A program made the position numbers and the translations under genes. Shown here in pieces: positions 1-5,642 of a DNA stretch of 10,340 nucleotides; the stretch's first letter is position 1; every line of letters starts with the position of its first letter. This stretch comes from QHBQ01 sp038230695 (GTDB lineage: Bacteria > Chloroflexota > Chloroflexia > QHBQ01): positions 1-10,340 of the forward strand of contig JBBRMT010000165.1 of the NCBI GenBank assembly GCA_038230695.1. The letters are read 5' to 3'. The notes under the pieces were generated by a model. That model did not search any database, was not told the origin of the DNA, and saw nothing but the letters and a program-made list of their open reading frames with translations.

Positions 1-1
1 C

Positions 2-88
2 ATCGCGGTAACGGGCGGAGTCGTGTCTACCCTGCTGCGTCGCCTGCGTGATGTTCCGCATGACGAAGGTATGAGGAATGAGGTATGA
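2..88 (+). CDS. possible C-terminal end of an upstream protein (partial)
   Basis: One + strand frame is open from the window edge to a TGA at 86-88 and would encode 28 residues: a hydrophobic stretch (IAVTGGVVSTLL) followed by a basic, polar tail (RRLRDVPHDE). This is what the end of a membrane protein often looks like, with the last helix followed by a positively charged cytoplasmic tail. The last residues come from a 7-bp repeat array, so the repeat may have extended the reading frame. The other two + frames close quickly, but the - strand is also open here and so little sequence is visible that the call is weak. No family can be named. Confidence 0.35.
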   Translation: MAVTGGVVSTLLRRLRDVPHDEGMRNEV

Positions 89-98
89 GGCATGGGAA
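71..98. repeat. 7-bp tandem array, ATGAGG(N), four units
   Basis: Four consecutive heptamers read ATGAGGA, ATGAGGT, ATGAGGC and ATGGGAA. The first three differ only in the seventh base and the fourth is more diverged. The array lies directly upstream of the parS-like site and overlaps the end of the possible left-edge reading frame. Confidence 0.75.
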
Positions 99-103
99 GG
101 CAA

Positions 104-119
104 TGTTTCACGTGGAACA
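104..119. promoter_or_regulatory. parS: parS-like ParB binding site
   Basis: The 16 bases TGTTTCACGTGGAACA form a palindrome broken at a single symmetric position around the CACGTG centre. Read on the - strand (TGTTCCACGTGAAACA) they fit the Bacillus subtilis parS consensus TGTTNCACGTGAAACA at every fixed base. The right half is also identical to the arm of the Pseudomonas-type site TGTTCCACGTGGAACA. In the well-studied chromosomal systems ParB nucleates at such sites, spreads, and helps load SMC-condensin. The site is intergenic, 61 bases before the methyltransferase start, between two short tandem arrays. No other CACGTG-centred match is present in the window. Whether ParB binds it is inference from the sequence match. 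Confidence 0.85.
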
Positions 120-133
120 ATGCGCCGCTGTCA

Positions 134-161
134 CTTTCAACTTTCAACTTTCAACTTTCAA
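134..161. repeat. 7-bp tandem array, (CTTTCAA)4
   Basis: Four perfect head-to-tail copies of CTTTCAA, ending 19 bases before the methyltransferase start codon, so the array lies in the likely 5' untranslated region. It has the same 7-bp period as the array at 71-98 but an unrelated unit sequence. Confidence 0.9.
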
Positions 162-180
162 CTCAAGGATGGAGCCACCT

Positions 181-993
181 ATGGAAGCCGCTGCTGAGGC
201 GATGTATGCCGATACCCTGATTTACGAACTGGAAAACAAGGAAACCATCGAGGATATAGGCTTCTGGCAGCGGCTGGTGGCGCAGTATGCCGCCAGAAAC
301 GTACTGGAACTGGCCTGCGGCAGCGGGCGCATCACCATCCCCCTCGCCCGCGACCTTGCAGGCAGCGGGCATATCTGCGGCCTCGACCTGATACCCTGCA
401 TGGTAGAGTTGGCCCAACAGAAATTGAGGAACGAGCCAGAGGCGGTGCAACAGGTCGCCAGCTTTATCGTTGCCGATATGCGCGACTTTGGGCTGGAGCA
501 GCTTGGCAATGCGCCTTTCGACTTGATCTACGTGCCTTACAACTCGATGGCCCACCTGCAAGCGATTGATGACCAACTGGCTGTCTTTCGCCACGCCGCC
601 TCCTGCCTTGCCCCTGATGGTCACTTCGTGGTGGATGTGTTCAGCCCCGACCTGTCTCAGCTTGCCGCTAGCAAGCCGCCTGCGCCAGTCAATATTGACC
701 TCGACCTCGACCATCCCCGCGAAGGGATAAATCGAATGTTGCGCTATATCAGCCGTCTCTACACCCCCGATACCCAGCAGGAGCGCATAACTTTCATCTA
801 CGAGCAATATAGAGACGATGGCAGCGTTCAGAAGCAGGTTGCCAACTTCAGCAGCCATGCTTACTTCCCCCGCGAACTGGAGTTGCTGCTTCGCAGCGCA
901 GGCCTGAGCATTAGCCAGCGATGGGGTTCGTATGCGGGTGAGCCATTCACTGATGCCTCATCGCTGATGATTTTCAGCGCGGTGGCTGGTTGA
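181..993 (+). CDS. class I SAM-dependent methyltransferase, substrate unknown
   Basis: The protein has 270 residues. The SAM-binding motif I is clear at residues 41-50 (VLELACGSGR), followed by the acidic end of the next strand (GLDLIPCMVELAQQK), an ADMRDF motif typical of the adenine-contacting loop, and FDLIYVPYNSMAHL as motif IV. The second half (LAPDGHFVVDVFSPDL and a beta-rich C-terminal part with SSHAYFPRELELLLRSAGL) matches the common layout of small-molecule methyltransferases of the Methyltransf_25/11 type. The start at 181 is chosen because GGAG (171-174) sits six bases upstream. An in-frame ATG at 169 has its purines too close, and a longer frame to base 85 would translate the tandem repeats and the parS site. 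The gene appears to be cytoplasmic and single. The substrate cannot be read from the sequence. Confidence 0.85.
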   Translation: MEAAAEAMYADTLIYELENKETIEDIGFWQRLVAQYAARNVLELACGSGRITIPLARDLAGSGHICGLDLIPCMVELAQQKLRNEPEAVQQVASFIVADMRDFGLEQLGNAPFDLIYVPYNSMAHLQAIDDQLAVFRHAASCLAPDGHFVVDVFSPDLSQLAASKPPAPVNIDLDLDHPREGINRMLRYISRLYTPDTQQERITFIYEQYRDDGSVQKQVANFSSHAYFPRELELLLRSAGLSISQRWGSYAGEPFTDASSLMIFSAVAG

Positions 994-997
994 TTGC

Positions 998-1026
998 TTG
1001 CATTTTTACGCCAAAGGTTGTATCCT
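998..1026 (+). promoter_or_regulatory. sigma70-type promoter for the glycoside hydrolase
   Basis: TTGCAT (998-1003) and TATCCT (1021-1026) are separated by 17 bases, a good match to the housekeeping -35/-10 pattern. Transcription would start near 1033 and give a leader of about 78 bases before the TTG start codon. The promoter begins four bases after the methyltransferase stop codon, so the two genes are probably transcribed separately. Predicted from sequence only. Confidence 0.55.
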
Positions 1027-1110
1027 ATCGCGGTGTCTATACCTTCCGGCAAGAGGAACTAATCCGCTGCTGGCAGGCTAACTTTGCGTAATATGGAGGA
1101 GGATGACGTT

Positions 1111-2691
1111 TTGCTAAATAACCGATTGCAACGCCTGACCTTGCGCCTGGCGGCTCTGGCGATGGCTTTCTGCGCCCTGGCGGTTGCGCTTACCCCGGCA
1201 GTAAAAGCCGCGCCCATTGCCCAGACCACGCCCCAGGTCGCCAATCCCTTTGGCGTTAACCTGCTGCTTGATGATGAGGTGGAGGCGTGGAAGAAGGAGC
1301 GCACCTTTTACCTTGCCGCGCAGGCCAATATGCAGTACGTGAAGCAGGAGTTTCCCTGGAACGAGCTGGAGTTTAGCAAGGGCAACTTCTTCGACCAGAA
1401 GAACAACAAATCGGCCTGGGCCAAGTATGACGAACTGGTGAGCTACGCCGAGAAGTATGGCCTGACCATGGTGGCCCGCCTCGACCGCACCCCGGATTGG
1501 GCGCGTGGCCCCGGTACCAGCCCTGGCACCCCGCCCACCAACTATCAAGACTACGCCGACTTCGTGGTTGCCTTCCTCAAGCACTATAATGGCCGCATCA
1601 AGTACATCCAGATCTGGAACGAGCCGAACCTGCGGGCAGAGTGGGATACCGGCCAGGACGTTGACCCCGCCGCCTACACCAAAATGCTCAAGCTGGTTTA
1701 CGCCCAGGCAAAAGCCGCCGACCCCAACGTGACCATCCTCACCGCCCCGATGGCGATCAATACCCTTACTTTGGCTGGCCCCGACCACTCCGGGCTAAGT
1801 GACCTTGAATACTGGAAGGGGATGTACACCGCTGGCGCAAAGGGCAACTTCGACATTGCCTCGGCCAATACCTATGGCCTGCGCGATACCCCCGATGCTG
1901 CTCCCGACCCCAGCAAGCTCAACTACCGTCGCGTCGAACTGCTGCACCAGATTATGACTGATAACGGTGACGGCAATCGCCAGATCTGGTTCAACGAGTA
2001 CGGCTGGAACGCCAACCCCGGCCCGCCTACAGTTAGCAGTACCGATACCATCAAGTATGGGCAGGTTTCGCCCCAGTTGCAGGCGCAGTACACCATAGAC
2101 GGTATCAACTACGCCCGCAAGAACTGGCCCTGGGCCGGGGCAATCTTCATCTGGTATATGCGCCAGACCGGGGTGCGCTTCCAGCCCGCTGACCCTCAAT
2201 ACTACTTCGCTATGGTCAACCCCGACTTTAGCCTCAATCCCATCTACACTGCAGTGCAGCAAGCGGCCTCTGCATACCCGGGTCCAGCCAAGAACGGTAC
2301 GCTGCAGCAGCCAGCCACACCGCCCGCAGGCGTAACTCTGCCCACCGATGTAGTGCCGACCCCCACGCTAGGCGGCGGTGGAGGCGTACTTGAGCCGACC
2401 AGCACGCTGCAAGCCCTGGCCGCAACGATTACGCCAGTATCTGGGCCAACCGACACGGCGGTAGCGGCGACCCCTGCAATAAGCGCCACCACCGGCTTGA
2501 GCGCCACCACCGGCTTGAGCGCCACCACCGGCTTGAGCGCCACGATTGCCCCGACTATTACACCCTCACCTGCGCCCCAGCCTGCTAGTGGCGGTAACAA
2601 CACCCTGCTCTATATCATCGTCGCGGTGGCAGCGGTACTGATTATCGGTGGCGTGGTGATGTTCCTGCGCCGCCCGCCCACCGTCCAGTAA
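1111..2691 (+). CDS. secreted, membrane-anchored glycoside hydrolase (clan GH-A fold)
   Basis: The protein has 526 residues from the TTG at 1111, chosen because a near-perfect Shine-Dalgarno, GGAGGAGG (1095-1102), lies eight bases upstream; an ATG at 1093 would put that site inside the gene. A signal peptide covers residues 1-33 (basic LQRLTLR, hydrophobic core, VKA/AP cleavage). Residues about 45-390 look like a TIM-barrel hydrolase of the GH5/GH39/GH-A type: IWNEPN places the acid/base Glu at residue 171, and IWFNEYGW places the nucleophile Glu at residue 296. A low-complexity Thr/Pro/Ala/Gly linker (about 395-495) contains three ATTGLS repeats. One transmembrane helix (about 500-519) with a short RR-containing tail should anchor the enzyme to the outer face of the membrane. 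The substrate is unknown; a plant or extracellular polysaccharide is only a guess. The gene is monocistronic between its own promoter and terminator. Confidence 0.85.
   Translation: MLNNRLQRLTLRLAALAMAFCALAVALTPAVKAAPIAQTTPQVANPFGVNLLLDDEVEAWKKERTFYLAAQANMQYVKQEFPWNELEFSKGNFFDQKNNKSAWAKYDELVSYAEKYGLTMVARLDRTPDWARGPGTSPGTPPTNYQDYADFVVAFLKHYNGRIKYIQIWNEPNLRAEWDTGQDVDPAAYTKMLKLVYAQAKAADPNVTILTAPMAINTLTLAGPDHSGLSDLEYWKGMYTAGAKGNFDIASANTYGLRDTPDAAPDPSKLNYRRVELLHQIMTDNGDGNRQIWFNEYGWNANPGPPTVSSTDTIKYGQVSPQLQAQYTIDGINYARKNWPWAGAIFIWYMRQTGVRFQPADPQYYFAMVNPDFSLNPIYTAVQQAASAYPGPAKNGTLQQPATPPAGVTLPTDVVPTPTLGGGGGVLEPTSTLQALAATITPVSGPTDTAVAATPAISATTGLSATTGLSATTGLSATIAPTITPSPAPQPASGGNNTLLYIIVAVAAVLIIGGVVMFLRRPPTVQ
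2482..2535 (+). repeat. 18-bp in-frame tandem repeat, three perfect copies
   Basis: Three identical 18-bp units (AGCGCCACCACCGGCTTG) plus eight bases of a fourth encode SATTGL three times within the Thr-rich linker of the glycoside hydrolase. Perfect nucleotide identity, including third codon positions, points to recent expansion or active slippage, not selection on the peptide alone. Confidence 0.95.
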
Positions 2692-2713
2692 GTTAATTAT
2701 TTGTCAACTTCAG

Positions 2714-2741
2714 CCCGCCGCACTGCAAACGCGGCGGGTTT
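2714..2741 (+). terminator. hairpin terminator after the glycoside hydrolase
   Basis: A perfect 8-bp GC-only stem, CCCGCCGC (2714-2721) and GCGGCGGG (2731-2738), encloses a nine-base loop and is followed directly by TTTCCC. It lies 22 bases past the stop codon. The T tract is short, so termination may be partial, but position and stem strength fit an intrinsic terminator. Confidence 0.75.
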
Positions 2742-2941
2742 CCCTATTTAGTTAGCCGCTGGGTGGGCAGTGGTATGAATCATCATAATCTATGTAGGGG
2801 CTGAATAACTGTGGAGGTCTGGGGGTTCAGCCTCCATGTGGTGATACGTGTTCCCACTCTTCGTAACTACAACCGTTTGCCGTTGTGAAGTAAGGGTGCG
2901 CCGAATCAACGTTTAAGCTAAAGCGGAGCAGCAAGTGGGAG
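2742..2941. other. intergenic spacer with imperfect inverted repeats
   Basis: This is the non-coding remainder between the terminator and the rpe promoter. It holds a palindrome-like segment at 2795-2836: GGCTGAA (2799-2805) pairs with TTCAGCC (2826-2832), or alternatively TGGAGG (2812-2817) with CCTCCA (2831-2836). Its left edge GTAGGGGC resembles the edges of the GC-rich palindromes at 7068-7091 and 10079-10100. TCCCACT (2852-2858) also has its complement at 2934-2940. I see no credible reading frame or RNA gene. Confidence 0.4.
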
Positions 2942-2971
2942 TTGCCAAAGGCGTTGACCTAGCGGTATAAT
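2942..2971 (+). promoter_or_regulatory. sigma70-type promoter for rpe
   Basis: TTGCCA (2942-2947) and a consensus TATAAT (2966-2971) are separated by 18 bases. A TTGACC at 2954-2959 looks like a better -35 but lies only six bases from the -10, so it is not used. The expected start near 2978 leaves a leader of roughly 22 bases containing the Shine-Dalgarno GAGGAG (2985-2990), nine bases before the ATG. The same two hexamers with the same spacing recur upstream of the M50 protease gene. Confidence 0.75.
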
Positions 2972-2999
2972 TGCCTCAAAAGCAGAGGAGCAGCCGCGC

Positions 3000-3680
3000 A
3001 TGACCATCAAAATTGCCCCGTCCATTCTATCCGCCGACTTTGCCCGCCTGGGTGGGCAGGTGGCCGAGGCCGAGGCGGGCGGAGCCGACTACATCCACAT
3101 TGACGTGATGGACGGCCACTTCGTGCCTAATATCACGCTTGGCCCGCTGGTGGTGGAGGCGATCCGCCCATACAGCAAGCTGACCTTCGACGCGCACCTG
3201 ATGATTGAGAATCCCCAACTCTATATCGCCGACTTCGCCAGAGTGGGCGCGGACATTATCACCGTTCACTACGAGGCAGTCACCCATCTGCATCGGCTGG
3301 TGCAGGCCATCCAGAGCATGGGCAAGCGGGCGGGGGTCGCCCTCAATCCGGCAACCCCGCTGGCCTGTCTGGAAGAGATCCTGCCTTACGCCGACCTCAT
3401 CCTGATCATGAGCGTCAACCCCGGCTTCGGCGGCCAGTCATACATTCCTACTACAAACGATAAAATTGGCCGCTTGCGTAAAATGCTTGATGCAGTCAAC
3501 CCGCGCAACCTGAGCGGCAAGCCCGCCGAACTGGAGGTGGATGGCGGGGTGAAGGCCAGCAACATCGCCAGCGTTGCTGCCGCCGGTGCGGAGGTGTTGG
3601 TCGCTGGCTCCGCCGTTTACAACAAAGAGCAGAGTGTCGCTTCAGCCATTGCCAGCCTGCGCCGCGCCCTCGGCGAATGA
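3000..3680 (+). CDS. rpe: ribulose-phosphate 3-epimerase
   Basis: This enzyme interconverts D-ribulose 5-phosphate and D-xylulose 5-phosphate in the pentose phosphate and Calvin pathways, in the cytoplasm. The 226 residues match the family's usual length of about 220-230 and run through a complete (beta/alpha)8 barrel. The signatures are all present: APSILSADFA (6-15), HIDVMDGHFVPN (33-44), DAHLMI (64-69), MSVNPGFGGQ (137-146) and EVDGGV (179-184). The four metal ligands of the family correspond to His33, Asp35, His66 and Asp181, with the last also the catalytic acid. A slightly long loop (NPRNLSGKPAE) precedes the final catalytic strand. The gene is single, with its own promoter, and is not linked to other pentose phosphate genes in this window. 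Confidence 0.97.
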   Translation: MTIKIAPSILSADFARLGGQVAEAEAGGADYIHIDVMDGHFVPNITLGPLVVEAIRPYSKLTFDAHLMIENPQLYIADFARVGADIITVHYEAVTHLHRLVQAIQSMGKRAGVALNPATPLACLEEILPYADLILIMSVNPGFGGQSYIPTTNDKIGRLRKMLDAVNPRNLSGKPAELEVDGGVKASNIASVAAAGAEVLVAGSAVYNKEQSVASAIASLRRALGE

Positions 3681-3690
3681 TAACCTCCTA

Positions 3691-3735
3691 CCCTCATCCT
3701 TGCCCACAAGTGGTGAAGGGTGGCCGTGGAGGGGA
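3691..3735. repeat. degenerate GC-rich palindrome after rpe, possible terminator
   Basis: CCTTGCCCAC (3698-3707) and GTGGTGAAGG (3710-3719) pair at eight of ten positions around an AA loop, with flanking pyrimidine-rich and GTGGAGGGG arms. It starts 10 bases after the rpe stop and resembles a decayed member of the palindrome family seen at 4082, 4991, 6883 and 6923. There is no T run. Confidence 0.45.
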
Positions 3736-3744
3736 TAACCCGCC

Positions 3745-3995
3745 GCTTGCCGAGTTACTGCGGGTTGGGAGCGATGCTCCGATCGGTCAGGCGCATAAGT
3801 GCTTATCGAATGTGTAAATGCGCCAATGCTGATGCAGCTGTACGGCTGTTAGCGGGCGAGATGAACACCACTTAAAGGGGCGACATTGCTATAGCGCCAA
3901 GCTGCGCTATAAACCGGGCAAGAGGTAAGCAGCCGATAGATATGGAGGGGTGGCAAGCAAGGGCTATACCCCCAACCCCTGGTAACTCGGCAAGC
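3745..3995. mobile_element. 251-bp MITE-like element with terminal inverted repeats
   Basis: The left end GCTTGCCGAGTTAC (3745-3758) is the exact reverse complement of the right end GTAACTCGGCAAGC (3982-3995). After three mismatches the match resumes for eight more bases: GGGTTGGG (3762-3769) against CCCAACCC (3971-3978). In all, 22 of 25 positions pair. The interior has no credible reading frame. It carries a perfect 8-bp hairpin, TATAGCGC/GCGCTATA (3890-3911), a GGAGC/GCTCC hairpin (3768-3780), a GGCGCAT/ATGCGCC pair (3790-3824), and a second GGCAAGCAA at 3952-3960 that repeats the right-end motif. Long terminal repeats with subterminal copies of the end motif are typical of non-autonomous transposable elements. 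No target-site duplication is visible, so a folded non-coding RNA or old remnant is an alternative. Confidence 0.55.
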
Positions 3996-4081
3996 AACGT
4001 GCTGTCTAGCAGCCTTGTTATACTGGTCGTTTTTATTTGTAGGTCACTATAAGCCCCCGCTGGAGGAGGCTGCTAATCACG

Positions 4082-4110
4082 CCTCCCCCACTGGGGAAGG
4101 CTGGGAGGGG
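4082..4110. repeat. GC-rich palindromic repeat, copy A
   Basis: CCTCCCCCACTGGGGAAGG followed by CTGGGAGGGG. This is a short hairpin core (CCCC/GGGG) plus a trailing GCTGGGAGGGG arm, the same architecture as copies B, C and D. It ends 13 bases before the start codon of the acetyltransferase and is the only purine-rich stretch that could act as its ribosome-binding site, although the spacing is long. Confidence 0.7.
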
Positions 4111-4123
4111 CCGCTGCCACCCA

Positions 4124-4987
4124 ATGACTGCTGAACTCGCATCCACAACCATCACCCTTCGCCCTCTATCCGCCGCCGACCAGCCCGCGCTAGCCGGGCT
4201 GCTGGGCCAAGCGCCTGCCGCCAACCTGTTTCAACTATCGCGGTTGCAAGAACACGGCCTCGGCCCGCGTCGCCGCGATCAGCCCGCCTTCAGCGTCTGG
4301 GGTGTGGAACATGAGGGGCGGCTACTCGCCGAGGTCAGTATGTTCAATGGCGCAGTGGCGCTATACTGCGCCGACCCCACTGCCCTACCGCTACTGGCCA
4401 CGCAGGTAAGCCAACTACGTCCCGAAGGGGTGAGCGGCATCCGCCCGCAGGTAGATAGCCTCATAATCGCGCTGGGGCCGGGCGCGTGCCTTAGCCGCGA
4501 CGATTGCACCTTCTGCTGGCTAGACAGCCCCGCCCATGCCAACATCGCCGTGCCAAACCCTACCCTGCCCACCCCCCGCCGCGCCCTGCTAGCCGACATC
4601 GAACCGCTGATAGACTTCTATCAGCACGGATTCTACACCCTTACCCATCTGCCCAGCCGTGACCTGTGGCGGCAGCGGCTGCTCGACCAGTTGCTCAAGC
4701 GCGATACCTTCATCATGGTGGAGCGTGGGCGGGTAATGGCCGCCGCGCAGTGCAGCGCCGAAACCGCCGACCATGCGATGTTGGGCGGAGTCGCTACCCT
4801 GCCGCAGCATCGTGGGCGCGGCTACGCTGCCGCCTGCGTGGGGGCGCTTTGCGCTTACCTGTTCGACAAGGGCAAGCGCCGCGTCTGCCTCTTCTATCTA
4901 GCCACCAACCAGCCCGCCGCCCATCTCTACCAGCGGCTAGGCTTCACCGCTGGCGACCAGTGGGTAATCGCCCGCCTGGGCCTCTAA
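4124..4987 (+). CDS. GNAT-family N-acetyltransferase
   Basis: The protein has 287 residues. The C-terminal part (about 155-287) is a GNAT domain: GGVATLPQHRGRGYA (221-235) contains the acetyl-CoA pyrophosphate-binding Q/R-x-x-G-x-G pattern as QHRGRG, and TNQPAAHLYQRLGF (261-274) is the usual last helix and strand, with an Asn and a Tyr at the positions that face the thiol of CoA. The N-terminal about 150 residues resemble a second, degenerate acetyltransferase-like domain as in other two-domain GNATs; that is inference from length and layout. The substrate is unknown. The ATG at 4124 is the only standard start nearby. Its Shine-Dalgarno is poor: GGGAGGGG of palindrome copy A ends 13 bases upstream. 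The next gene follows after 38 bases, so co-transcription with the DUF488 gene is possible. Confidence 0.85.
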   Translation: MTAELASTTITLRPLSAADQPALAGLLGQAPAANLFQLSRLQEHGLGPRRRDQPAFSVWGVEHEGRLLAEVSMFNGAVALYCADPTALPLLATQVSQLRPEGVSGIRPQVDSLIIALGPGACLSRDDCTFCWLDSPAHANIAVPNPTLPTPRRALLADIEPLIDFYQHGFYTLTHLPSRDLWRQRLLDQLLKRDTFIMVERGRVMAAAQCSAETADHAMLGGVATLPQHRGRGYAAACVGALCAYLFDKGKRRVCLFYLATNQPAAHLYQRLGFTAGDQWVIARLGL

Positions 4988-4990
4988 TAG

Positions 4991-5018
4991 CTCCTCCCCA
5001 AAGGGAGGCTGGGGGAGT
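4991..5018. repeat. GC-rich palindromic repeat, copy B
   Basis: CTCCTCCCCAAAGGGAGG followed by CTGGGGGAGT. The stem CCTCCC/GGGAGG and the trailing GCTGGGGGAG arm match copies A and C. It fills the gap between the acetyltransferase stop codon and the DUF488 start. Its last purines, GGGGGAG (5011-5017), are correctly spaced from the ATG at 5026 to serve as Shine-Dalgarno. Confidence 0.8.
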
Positions 5019-5025
5019 TCATCGC

Positions 5026-5577
5026 ATGGCACACACCTATACAACGACCATTCCCATCTTCACCATCGGCCACTCCACCCGCCCCATCGAGGAGTTTATC
5101 GCGCTGCTCAAAATGAACGGGGTGACGCAACTGGCCGACATCCGCACCGTGCCGCGTTCGCGCCACAATCCCCAGTACAACCGCGATACCCTGCCCGCAT
5201 CGCTGGCCGAAGCGGGTATAGAATATGTATACCTTCAGGGTCTGGGTGGCCTGCGCCGCAGCGTGAAGGACTCGCCGAACATGGGCTGGCGCAACGCCTC
5301 GTTTCGCGGTTACGCCGACTATATGCAAACCGCCGAGTTCGCCACCGCGCTCGATCAGCTAATCGCCCTTGCCAGCGACAAGCCAACCGCGATTATGTGC
5401 GCCGAGGCGGTACCCTGGCGCTGCCATCGTTCGCTAGTCGCCGACGCGCTGCTGGTGCGCGGCATCCCTGTCGAAGAAATTATCTCGCCCACCAGCGTGC
5501 GCCCCCACAAGCTCACCACTTTCGCAAAGGTGGAGGGCACAAACATCACCTATCCACCAGAGGAAGGCCAGGCATAG
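5026..5577 (+). CDS. DUF488 family protein
   Basis: The protein has 183 residues. It shows the DUF488 hallmarks in order: TIGHSTRPIEEF (13-24), DIRTVPRSRHNPQYN (38-52), GIEYVYLQGLGG (64-75), SFRGYADYMQT (92-102) and the Cys-containing block IMCAEAVPWRCHRSLVAD (123-140). The family is widespread in bacteria and archaea; members are cytoplasmic and their biochemical role is not settled, so no reaction is assigned. The conserved Cys125 and Cys133 in the last block suggest a metal or redox site, which is inference. The start at 5026 is preferred because GGGGGAG lies eight bases upstream and homology begins right after it; a longer open frame upstream would overlap the acetyltransferase. There is no sign of truncation. 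Confidence 0.9.
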   Translation: MAHTYTTTIPIFTIGHSTRPIEEFIALLKMNGVTQLADIRTVPRSRHNPQYNRDTLPASLAEAGIEYVYLQGLGGLRRSVKDSPNMGWRNASFRGYADYMQTAEFATALDQLIALASDKPTAIMCAEAVPWRCHRSLVADALLVRGIPVEEIISPTSVRPHKLTTFAKVEGTNITYPPEEGQA

Positions 5578-5581
5578 CAAC

Positions 5582-5611
5582 TTGCCAAGCCCCTACCCAC
5601 TCCTGTATAAT
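5582..5611 (+). promoter_or_regulatory. sigma70-type promoter for the M50 protease and HD gene pair
   Basis: TTGCCA (5582-5587) and consensus TATAAT (5606-5611) are separated by 18 bases, starting five bases after the DUF488 stop codon. Both hexamers and the spacing are identical to the rpe promoter at 2942-2971. The leader contains a good Shine-Dalgarno, AGAGGAG (5626-5632), ten bases before the ATG at 5643. Confidence 0.75.
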
Positions 5612-5642
5612 AAGCCACACTAGCAAGAGGAGCGCACCACCT

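Noticed and set aside
85..180. Upstream extension of the methyltransferase reading frame to base 85
   Set aside because: It would translate the heptamer arrays and the parS site into FHVEQ and NFQLSTFNS; a proper ribosome-binding site precedes the ATG at 181.
163..858. Long - strand open frames opposite the methyltransferase, glycoside hydrolase and other genes
   Set aside because: They mirror strongly supported + strand genes, show no recognisable domains and are explained by GC-rich codon usage.
4019..4053. TATACT (4019-4024) and TATAAG (4048-4053) as -10 boxes for the acetyltransferase
   Set aside because: Neither has a recognisable -35 at normal spacing.
4666..5025. Open frame extending the DUF488 gene upstream through the acetyltransferase
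   Set aside because: It overlaps the acetyltransferase in another frame and gives arginine/proline-rich low-quality sequence; DUF488 similarity starts at the ATG at 5026.
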